Assembly: GCF_014633365.1 (NCBI RefSeq)
Contig: NC_068347.1
Span: 22,714,433 to 22,778,432, forward strand
Origin: Diospyros lotus
Taxonomy: Eukaryota > Streptophyta > Magnoliopsida > Ericales > Ebenaceae
Reading direction: 5' to 3'
DNA: 64,000 nucleotides
Shown: positions 1 to 10,300 of the stretch, one piece after another
Position numbering within the stretch: position 1 is the first letter of the stretch
How the letters are laid out: the number at the start of each line of letters is the position of its first letter
Notes under the pieces: model-generated
What the model was told of the DNA's origin: nothing
The model's database searches: none
What the model saw: the letters and a program-made list of their open reading frames with translations, nothing else
Made by a program: the position numbers and the translations under genes

Positions 1-1018
1 GGCTTTTTCTATCGGCTGATGCCACTTGCCAACTGGGGTCACTTACCCTTACCTAAGAATTCCCATTGGGCAACCCCTCTTAAATAGGTTGCATCCGGTC
101 CACCATTTCTACTTTGCTAGGCTTTTTCTTGGTTGTCAAGCCCTATAATGAGTAAGTGGTCCCACCATTTCGCCATCTGGTTGTGGAACCTTTAACCACA
201 GCCCTCGTCATGTCTATCGTGCTTACTACAGGTCTTCGGTCCCTGTCCACCTGCACAATCACTGTGTTGCCCTTGTGCACCCTGTGGGTTGTCACCTAGT
301 CTCACAACTGGGCTGCTCCCACAAGGACACACTCGGTCCCAACACTAATTCCCAACAGCATGGCTATAGCCTTTGGTCCCATATCTATCACCTCAAGCTA
401 TCATGGTTACACCAACATCATTGTAACAACTTTTTAGCCAAGATTACCAACCTAGCCTCAATTATCTTTGTTTATGCTTCAATCTCCATATACTCAAACT
501 TATCGGGCTACCTCGATATTCGCGTCTTGCCTTGAAATACATGCATCATCTCGATTTGCATGTCAACTTCCAAATTCACCTCGAAATGCATACAAATCCT
601 CGATTCTCGGGCATCACCTCAATCCTTGCGCACCATCTCAATTTTTGTGTACTACCTCGAAACACGTGTCCAAATTATTTTTTTTCTTTTTTAACACCAC
701 ACCCATACTTAGGTCTTTGGTTCTTCATTGCCTCGACTTGTATATCTCTTACGGGTACATCATTTCAACCTAATCCCTAGGGTCCTCGGGCCACATGTCC
801 AATTTTCAAGGTCATCGGATCAATCACGCATAGCAATCTTGAAGTCACAAACAAACTGTTCCCGTCCCTAATTCAGCTGCTAGGACATTCTGACTTACAT
901 TCAAATCATGCAAGATATCCTCAATTCCAAATTCTGGCAATCACTCACATCAATCACTTAACCAACCATACATGACACCGTTATCATGCTAGCTTTCCCC
1001 CACTAATATTGCTAGCTA
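1..1018 (-). other. Non-coding internal part of a minus-strand LTR element
   Basis: No convincing protein-coding frame is visible. The stretch lies directly downstream (on the minus strand) of a Met-type primer-binding site and a long LTR, so it is most simply the 5' leader or internal region of a minus-strand retroelement that continues beyond the left edge of the window. The assignment is inferred from position only; no gag or pol motif can be read here. Confidence 0.4.
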
Positions 1019-1020
1019 TG

Positions 1021-1033
1021 CTCTGATACCAAC
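1021..1033 (-). other. Primer-binding site (tRNA-iMet type)
   Basis: The minus strand reads TTGGTATCAGAG immediately after an LTR end GTTACA. This is the usual plant primer-binding site complementary to the 3' end of initiator tRNA-Met. It fixes the orientation of the adjoining LTR (1034-3634) as minus. Confidence 0.75.
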
Positions 1034-3634
1034 TGTAACTACCCGCTCCCACCTACAGGCGTTATCGGTGAATAATCGTTCGGATTACTCATGCTCAACA
1101 CCAAACTAATGAAGAGATGAACTATGTTTCATCGGGAAACGTCCTAGGTAGGGTTAGGTTTCGTCCTTCCCTTTGCTCCACTCGAGGAGTGGGTCCCAAA
1201 ACATAAAAAGAAACATAGCGGACGGGACCCGAAACCCGAGTGAACTTCACCTTTCTTCAGCTCGCCTCACAATAAACCAAAGGTGACCCAGGCACAAAAC
1301 TAACACATTAAATATCTACTGAGTATTGGGATTTATGGGAAGTACCTCGTTGATCCTTTACCTGATCCTCAATTTGGCTCCACCAAACAAGCCACTATCA
1401 ACTAGAAGTCTACACAATCGTATACTACATTATACCGATTACAACAAACTGAATACAATCCAGTGCCCAATAACATACACATTCATCTACAAGGATATAT
1501 ATATATATATATACATACCACCACATGAATACATATAGGAGATAACACAATTCACAATGCCGGCAACAACGCTAGTCACCACTTCAACCTCCCGACATAA
1601 TCCCTGCTTGCATCTGGATTTGCAACATCTACAACACGAGATAAAATCTCATGAGTCATAAAGACTCAGTAAGGGTGTAAATGAATGTAAACAAGATAAT
1701 ATATGCAATGCAATGACAAATAATTATGCATGAATGACGAGGCATCATTGCTCTCCGAACCTACTTGTTCGAGACACTTACCTCCTATATTACCCCTAGT
1801 TTGCATCTAGTCTCTCCCATGGCCATAGGACTCCATTACACTACCTATAGAACATGCACAACACACAACATATATTTAACCATATTACCAAACATTCGCA
1901 TGGCCGCCACCATTGAGGTCGTCCCTTACCTGGCTCGAAGCCTTATTTCTGCCACGAGCGAGAATGCTAGCCCGAACTTCAAACTCTTCTGGGATGACCG
2001 CCTCATCGGTCGACTCTAGATGCAATCACAAACCCAACAACAAAAATTAAACCAGGGTCTATAGTTTTGCTATACACCACAAAATTACTCATTAATAACT
2101 TCAAATAACCCCAACCGAGGGTCTAATCCGACCAACAATTCACATTACATCCTCTCACATAATACAAATAACTAGATAAAATTAATTATTTTACCTCATC
2201 AAATTTGGAGGAGAAAATCGATTAAACGCTCGCACCGGCGTCGCCTTATGAGATGTCACCTTACGCTCAAAACCTCTTTTTCAAGTTTTCGACACTCTTC
2301 TCGAGTCCCAATGTAATTTCCAGAATTTTCTCTTATTTTTCTGGAATTTTCTAATATTTTTTTTCCTTATTTTCTCCTTTTTCCAAAATTTCTTATTTTC
2401 TTTAATTTTCTTTTTCTTTTTTTTTTCTTTTCTTATTTTCTTCCTTCCTCACTTCTTCCTCATCTGCCTTCTTCTCCCGCGCGGCCACTGTTCACCTGCG
2501 CACGAGCTGCCTTCGTGCACCAGCGCCGCCAGCCACTCCGCTAGGCCACTGCCGTCGTCGACCGTCGCCACGCGACCGCCTCCATCAGCTGCAGCCACCA
2601 CTGCTCGCCCGCGCTTCCGGTCGCCCTGCATCACCTTCGGCCACCGCAGCCATGGCCGCCTGCCTCGCTGCAAGTCTCCGCGCGCCACCGCAGCCTCTCG
2701 CGCCTCCACGGATGACATCATCGCAGTCGTTCTAGCTTCCCTTGCTACTGCCTCCATCGGCCATGGCCGCTGCACGGCCACGATCGACGCCGCTGCTTGC
2801 TGCTCGACCTCAGCCGGCCACCCTCACGGCCTCATACTTCTCTCGATCTCACTTCTCTCTCACGATCTCACTCTCGCAATCTCTCATTCTCCTCTGCTCT
2901 CTCTGCTTCACGGCCAGTCTCTCAAATGAGAGAACCCAATTTCGCATCCAATGCAGCTAGGTCCCAAGCCATAATTATGTATATATAATTATTATTCATT
3001 AAATCCTCAAAATCTCCATTAATTCTACTTATAAAATTATAATTGCATTTGGGGATTTTGTAGTTACACTTGGACCTCTTCCACTTTAATTTAAATACCA
3101 TCAAGCCATATAAATTCTTGATTTATAAAAAAATTAATTATCAACGCTTACTCGATAAAGGTTGATTTTTGCCCTTGTGCCTACACAAGATCTTTTCTCA
3201 GCCTGAAAACACTTTAGAGTTGACTTATTTATAAAATCGGGCCACCCTTCAGGCCCCTCTCACTTACCGATAATTTCTCGGTTGCCCCTTGCGAACATTC
3301 GGTTTAGCCAATTATTTAAGCTTATACAGCAGCTGTATTGAAAACTATTCTCGATCTGACTTCTTTTCAATATTATATTAGTCTCGTCTCAAAACGCTCA
3401 ATAATTCTTTGCCCAATTTCCTGGACATCCAAGTCTTAAGACGTTTCTTGCCATTGATTTGACAATTTGTTACTTTACTTCTCAAAACTGCCCTTAGGGC
3501 CCACCAGACCGCTCACTATAAAATTACCAAAATGCCCCTCTCCAAGGCCCATCATTTCATTTCTCGCCTCTATCTCAAAGAGCATTTTTGAAATTTTATC
3601 TTATTTTCTAACACTGGTAACACAGGGTGTTACA
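1034..3634 (-). mobile_element. Long LTR (about 2.6 kb) of a Ty3/gypsy-like element
   Basis: On the minus strand this begins TGTAACACCC (3634 downward) and ends GTTACA (1034), next to a Met-type PBS, so it is the 5' LTR of an element running off the left edge. From its start it contains a GA-rich leader (about 2930-2830), a GC-rich block (about 2830-2465) and a T/C-rich stretch on the plus strand (2455-2280), i.e. purine on the transcribed strand. The same order occurs in the LTRs at 21830-24546, 56128-58777 and about 59.6-61.1 kb. Short open frames in the GC block are not credible genes. Confidence 0.65.
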
Positions 3635-3639
3635 CCAAT

Positions 3640-3899
3640 GCATGGAGAGTCAACTGGTTAGCCACTTGTTAAGGACCCTTCCTTCTCCATCTAGCCGCCA
3701 CCCCAGTCTCCCAGCAATGTTAGGGCCATCCGAATTTTTTCTATCTATGGAAGCGCTGCAACACCTGACGAGAAAAGAAGCAATCAAAGAACAAGTGCCT
3801 GAGATTCTCTGCCTCCGCCCTCAAAGAAAACATCTATTCAAAAAAGATAAGTACAAGTTAATATGATCAAGAGTATATAACATTTCCTAAATCACCAAC
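3640..3899. other. Unassigned spacer
   Basis: Between the LTR boundary at 3634 and the recognisable LINE sequence. A short plus-strand open frame exists here but matches nothing known. It may be the 3' tail of the neighbouring LINE fragment. Confidence 0.3.
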
Positions 3900-4690
3900 C
3901 AAAAAATGAACATATGGGCTGGAATACCATAGTGGGACCAGACTAGATGATGCCATGGAATGCAGGGTTGTTGTGCCAGAAAAGCCTAATAAGCAAAACA
4001 AACAACAAAAACCCCACTCGAGGTAAGGAGCTAACAAAGCTCATCACGCCGCCCGATCCTAAGCAGGGTAGGCATATTGTCTAGAATAAGGTCTAAAGAG
4101 AAAAAGTGACCCATCTCAAGCCAAAATCATGAACCATTTGAGATTATATATATCTAAGACTCTAGCCAAACTATAAATGCCTAATTGATGAGGTAATTGG
4201 AGAGAGAAATGATCTGTAAGCACTCTAAGAGAATGCCACTGATCATGCCATAGGAATACACTTTGACTATTCCTAATTCGCCAACCAAAATAGGATTTAA
4301 CCAAACACAGAAGAGAAAACAACTTCCTCTAGTACTGCATATGGTATTAGAAGCAATTAAAAACATTTATCTTTAACACAATAGGTATGGACCCACTTAA
4401 CCCAGATAAACTCATTCTCTCCCAAGAGTAGGCCCCAAATCAGGTTAGCTACAACGGTTTGATTCCAAACATACAAAGGTTTTAGATTCAAACCCCTTTA
4501 CTCATTTGGATAGCAAATCCCCCGCCAAGCTACTTTAGATTTATGAGAACCTACTTCATTGCCATTCCAAAGGAAGTTGCACCAATTGCTCAATGTCCTT
4601 AGTCACTCGCTTTGGAAGAATAAATATTCAAGCCCAATACACATAGATGGTAGAGAGCACTAAATAAGCAAGCTAGAGTCGCCCACCAAA
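3900..4690 (-). pseudogene. L1-type LINE reverse transcriptase fragment, decayed
   Basis: Reading the minus strand in more than one frame gives blocks typical of the C-terminal half of plant L1 ORF2. First comes an ILPKRV-type segment leading to an FLWNG-like block (about 4660-4560). A KVAWRGICYP block and an LKPLYVWNQ stretch follow (about 4550-4450). Last is a block resembling the zf-RVT region with SVFLWHDQWH (about 4265-4230). Stops and frame changes separate the blocks, so this is a dead fragment. The endonuclease and catalytic RT core are not seen. The identification rests on the order of several motifs, not on one. Confidence 0.65.
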
Positions 4691-4739
4691 CGAAAGCCTA
4701 TCATAAGAACTAAAGCTTAAACCTTAAGACTTAAAAAGT

Positions 4740-6952
4740 GAAATGTGATAAAATATAATTAAGAAGAACTAAGGGCTAAAATGCAAGTTTGAAATATTTG
4801 TAACGTGAATGTGACAAAAGAGCTATAACCATACTGCAACACTAATTAGCTCTTCTGGTAGGCCTATAACGGTTACAAGCAAGGCCACAGATAGCCTAGG
4901 CAACTTGGTTGACAAACAAAGCCTTTAATTTGACAATTTAAGGTTGTTGGTTGATCTATCTTTGTTACAAATAAGCCAAGGTTGAAGCACACGATTGACG
5001 CATTTTCAAATTGATTCAATAACTATGAGTAGAGAATTTTTTTTTCCTAAGAGTGTCAAATGAAGATTGAGGGATTTATGAGAGATTTTTTATGGGATTT
5101 TGGTGAGTTTCAAGCCTTGCTTGAAAATTGAAAGCCACCAAAAACAACGTCGAATTCTAGGATTTTGTCATCTAGTTCATGTAGATGACAAAATGAGGAA
5201 GAAAACTTTGTGTCATAAATTCTTCCAAGAAAAATGAGTAAGAAAACTTTGGTGACTTGATTGGTGGATTAGGCTCAATTTTGGTTATAAATTAAGGTGT
5301 TTTGTCAAGAGTTTATGACACAAATTCAAGTTTTTGAGGCCCTATAATGAGGATTTGATAGTTTCTGAGAGTTTCGATTATGGGGTTATTGTTCATGGGT
5401 TTAAGAGGGTTCTTTTGGTATGTTTGAGAGAGTTTGGTATAGGTGTGAAAAAGTTTTAGGCTTGGCCAAAAATTTGGTACTTCTCTTTGATTTTCAACTA
5501 AAATTCGGGTGTATTTGGGGTTATTTAAAAGGAATGTTAAGGTAGACGAGATCGAAAATATGCTGATGGTGGCTTCAAGGGGAGATTTTGATAAGAGTTG
5601 GATTGATTTTTGGGTTATCCGAAAATCAACCACTCACTGGGGAAAAAAATCGATAAGGGCTCAAAACCAGCAATTTCAAACTTCTTTTGGTTGAAAAAAA
5701 GTGAAGAAAAAATAGAAAAAAAAAAAAAGAATAAATGAGGAAAAATGAAAAAGAATAAATGGAGAACCGAGGTCGTCGATGGCAAGGAAATGCCGAAGAA
5801 AACGAGTGTATGTAGAAAACATGCCAAGCTAGTATGCATGGAGGCAGGCATGCGGGGGTGTGTCTCTCACATGCCAAACAAAAAAAATAAATAAAAAAGA
5901 AACAAAAAAGAGAAGAAAATAAAGAAATAATAGCAAAAAATGCAAAAAGATTATAGAAAATTCCATAAAATTATCTTGTAACTTGGGACTCGTACCAAAA
6001 TCAAATTCAAGATTTCAGAGATATTCTGGAATGCAAAACAAGGCATAACATGCATATCAAGATGCCAAATTAAATAAGAATCAATTGAGCGATTGTCCTT
6101 TTCTTATTATTTCATGTTGAACTTATTAGCACGCAAGTAACAAATTAACATGCATCATCCTTATGTGATAGTTTTTATAACATATTTCTTTTTTATATTG
6201 TAATTTCTATCATTTTTTATAATTAACTGTATTTGGTGATAAATCCATACATGATAACATGTACTAATTAATGACAGCTTTTAAGTTAATTTGTTACTTG
6301 CGTGGTAATGAAGGGGAACAACTTGGGTGGTGGAACCCTAATAATTGTTTGTGTAACAAAACCCATGTGATGGAACTCTTATATCACATATAGTGATAAT
6401 TAGTAGCACATAAACACATCATATTTTCTTGTATATTTGCATAAGAATCTATTCTAACTTTTATTAAGATGGTCATATCTTAAAATAGCATATTTAAACA
6501 TGCTAGGTAACTGAGCTGTACTAATAGAAAGTGAGCGAGTGGTGGAATTTCAATTTTACGATTGTTATTGTTTGATTTTCACTATTTATTTCCAATTTAG
6601 GTGAATTAGTTATGAATTGTTATAGCCTTTCACGTCATAAAATTTATGTTTGAAGTTGAGAATTTTGTTTTATATGAGAAATAATCAATTTGGTACTCAT
6701 TCAAGTTTATTTGAGAAAATAATGAATTTTATTTAAGGTAATTATTCCATAAATTTATGTTCGATCTACACCATATCTTGTGCTAAAACTGTATCGACTT
6801 ATTTAATTTTACTACTGAAGTGTTTACATTAATGGGTGAAAAAAGAGTTTTGAAAATTTTTTTGTTAGAAATTTAATTATAAAAAATTTGAATTCTTAAA
6901 TTATAACACGTTTGAAAAAACAAGGTGCTATAGAAAGTGATAAGGTACGCTG
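4740..6952 (+). mobile_element. Diverged LTR-like copy, interrupted by element A
   Basis: Blocks in this stretch recur in the same order at 18900-20250. They include the run with AATGCAAGTTTGAAATATTT and AGGCCTATAAC, the AACAAAGCCTTT block, a GA-rich tract (about 5695-5760) and a block near 6485-6535. The left end abuts the LINE fragment and is probably truncated. The right end is cut by the TSD of element A at 6948-6952, and the remainder should resume at 16856. There is no coding content; the short frames here are AT-rich noise. Confidence 0.45.
6130..6304. repeat. 20-bp perfect inverted repeat
   Basis: CACGCAAGTAACAAATTAAC at 6130-6149 is the exact reverse complement of 6285-6304. Pairing extends a few more bases with two mismatches. 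The loop of about 135 bp is AT-rich. It could be a small foldback MITE or part of the LTR-like copy around it. No clear target-site duplication was identified. Confidence 0.6.
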
Positions 6953-7396
6953 TGATGTGGCATCAACTGAAATTACTAGAATACCCTTACGCTCTGATAG
7001 TCTCACCTGCCACGCGGACCACCTGAGAGACCGACACGTGGCAATTCAACACACCGGAGCGGAGCCCGGGAAATCCGGGCCGAACCGCAAGACCCGTTCC
7101 AGCTTGACCGGGATTCTCGGGGGTCGTGCCCGCTCATCTCGGGTACCCCAAAACGGTTTCGCCTATAAAAGACAAGGACTCTCGCCAGGTATAGACAAGC
7201 TCTACAGCTCTCTCACTTACTACTACTTGCTTCACTCTACTGATTTGAGCGTCGGAGTCCACCCCGGGGGATCCAAGCCCCGGCCCTCCATTGTCTTGCA
7301 GGTCCTACACCCGAGGTCCGACATCCCCAAGTCCGAGGTTCCATTCCCGAGGTCCAGTCGCAGAGGTGGCACGTGGTGGTCGGTCCCAAAAACCAT
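6953..7396 (+). repeat. Element A 5' LTR, lacking its last bases
   Basis: The LTR starts TGATGTGG. It matches 16402-16845 with one C/T difference (CTACAGCTC versus CTATAGCTC) and then stops matching after ACCAT. The 3' LTR continues with CATCA, the mirror of the TGATG start, so the 5' copy has lost this end. A TATA box (TATAAAAG) lies at 7164-7171. Confidence 0.9.
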
Positions 7397-7398
7397 GA

Positions 7399-10300
7399 GA
7401 AAGAGGGACTTCGCAGGAGAGACGATTGCGTTTCTTAGAGAAGCAAGTCCACGAACTCAAGAAGGGAAAGGAAGAGTTGCTCCACCCCGGCTCTAACCAA
7501 CCCTTGAGTAAGGGCATCATGGCAGAGGTTCCACCGGAAAGGTTTCGTATCCCCTCCATCAAGCTCTATGATGGAAGCACAGATCCCTATGATCACGTCG
7601 AGCTTTTCTCCTCCCACATGCTGGTGCAATCGGGGTCGGACGCGATGTGGTGCCGGGCATTTTCGGCCACTCTGGGAGGACATGCCCGGACCTGGTACTC
7701 CTGCCTTCCCCATCGTTCCATCAACCGCTGGGAAGAGTTGAAGACCTGTTTCTTAGCCCACTACGCTCCCTTGAAGCGCCACCGGAAGTCTTCCATGGCT
7801 CTGGTGAACATCAAGCAGAACCAGGGTGAATCCCTAAGAGATTTCGTGGCTAGGTTCAACGAAGAGGCATTAAGTATCGATGAGTTTGACCAGCGAATCG
7901 CAATGGTGGCTCTTCAGAATGGCTTGAGAGCTGGGCCATTTGCTCAGTCCTTAGCTAAAACTCCACCTCGTACTTTCACAGAGGCCTTAGCCCGGGCTAA
8001 TAAGTACATCAACGCCGAAGAGGTGATGAAGGTGAAGCGGGCGGAACAACCTGACAGGAAAGAAAGAGAAAAAGAGAAGAAAAAACCGGCCCCAGAGCAG
8101 AAGACGGACTATCGTCCCTCCCGAGCTCCCGATCGCCCGAGTTTTGGGGGTGCACGTGGAAGCCCGGTGAATTACACTCCCCTGAATACAAGTCGAGCAG
8201 AGATTCTCCTGGCATTGGAGGATAAGAATTATTTACGGCGTCCTCCCCCGCTGAAATCTCCACCCAACACTCGAAGTAAAAAGAAGTATTGTCGTTTTCA
8301 CCGCGACCACGGCCATGATACTGAGGATTGCATCCAACTGAAAGAAGAAATACAAGAGCTTATCAACCGAGGATACCTTCGGGATTTCGTGGGTCGAGGA
8401 GGTACGAGTTCGGGCAAGGTAGAACCCAAGTCGGAGCATCGAGGGAGGTCTCCTACTCGAGATCGCTTTCGAGAGCGAAGTCGAACGCCCCCCCGGAGAG
8501 AAGGAAAGCAGCCCGCCGAGGAGGGAGGACAGAAGTTTATCTTGTACACGCTGGCGGCAGGGACAGTTCCAGGGTCCCACTCAACTGCTCCCAAGAGCAC
8601 GGTAAAGGAAGGGGTGGTCATCACATTCTCTGAGGAGGATCTTCCGAGTTATCCCAGCTATTCGGATCCTCTGGTGATCACTGCTCAAGTGGGAGAGTGG
8701 GAGATGAGGCGAATCCTCGTGGACCCAGGTAGCTCTTCAGAGATTCTCTACAAGAGGGCATTCCTAGGGATGGGGTTCACACTCGATCAACTAAGGCCAG
8801 TCCGTGTCCCATTGGTGGGTTTTGATGGAATGGTGATCCATTCTGAAGGTTTGATCCGGTTGCCCCTGACGGTCGGTAGTGGTTCTCATAAATCCCGAGT
8901 GACGTTGGATTTTTTAGTGGCAGATGTGCCCTCGGCGTACAATATGATCCTTGGTAGGTCTGGGCTTAGTGCTCTGAGGGCAGTACCGAGTACGTATCAC
9001 ATGGTGTTGAAATTCCCTACTTCGGGAGGGATTGGCAAGGTAAGAGGAGACCAGCGGCAGGCTAGGGAATGCTACGTGGCCTCCTTGAGTGCCACTATGG
9101 CCAAGGGGTCAGAGTTAGACTCAAGACCGAATCGGGAGGCGGTCCCTCAAGCTGGTCAGGGTCAGATGGAGACGGAACAGGTGAGAAACCCGAGTATTGG
9201 AGCAGGTCAGAGGTCAGTAAGGGAGGAGGGACAGAATTCCGCTGCCCCTCCCACTGTGGTTACTAGTTTCATCTTGGAAGGTCCGGAAGAGCCTAAGACT
9301 TCAGAGCCAGTGGATGAGCTCGAGGAAGTCCCACTGGGGGAAGAGCTCGGTCGGACGGTGCGAATCAGTGCCAAGTTACAAGAGCCCTTGAGGTCCGAGA
9401 TCCTTTCACTCCTACGCCGATATCAAGATGTGTTCGCATGGTCTACCCTAGATATGCCGGGGATAGATCCAGCGATCATGACACACCGCTTGGGGCTCTA
9501 TTCGGATTGTGTGCCGGTAAGACAAAGGAAGAGGAAGTTTGCCTCGGAGCGGGCTAAAGCTATAGAGGCGGAGGTGGAAAAGCTTATGGAGGCTAATCAT
9601 ATTCGGGAAGTCAATTACCCAGAGTGGTTAGCCAACGTGGTTCTTGTCTCCAAGGGATCGGGAAAATGGAGGCTTTGTATTGATTTTAAAGATCTTAACA
9701 AGGCTTGCCCGAAAGACAGTTACCCCCTGCCCAGGATTGATGCGTTGATTGACGGAACAGCGGGGTGTCAGCTAATGAGCTTCCTGGATGCATTCCAGGG
9801 GTACCACCAAATCCCACTACACCCTGAAGATCAGGAAAAGACGGCCTTCATCACGGATAAGGCTACCTATTGTTACCGAGTTATGCCCTTTGGGCTGAAG
9901 AACGCTGGAGCTACATATCAGAGGTTAGTCAACAAATTGTTCAAAGCTCAACTCGGTCGAAACATGGAGGCTTACGTGGATGACATGTTAGTCAAGAGTC
10001 TATTGGCTGAACAACATCCGGACGACTTGGAGGAGTGCCTCAGAACCTTACGCCAGTATCAGATGAAGCTCAACCCGGCCAAGTGTGCCTTCGGGGTTAC
10101 AGCTGGTAAATTCTTGGGGTTCATGGTGCATTACCGGGGAATTGAGGCTAACCCTTCGAAGATAAAAGCCATACTCGAGATGCCTCCCCCTCGAAGTATC
10201 AAAGAAGTGCAGAGGCTAACCGGGAGGATAGCAGCTTTAGGGAGGTTCTTGTCAAGATCTGCGGAAAGACAGTTGCCATTCTTTAAGGCCTTGACTCGAG

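Noticed and set aside
2449..2988. Alanine/arginine-rich frames near 2.4-3.0 kb
   Set aside because: The same GC block of a long LTR; no domain, no conservation between LTR copies.
6912..7496. 194-codon frame spanning the 5' LTR of element A
   Set aside because: A near-identical frame occurs in the 3' LTR (16316-16894); it is LTR sequence, and in the gag region it runs in the wrong frame.
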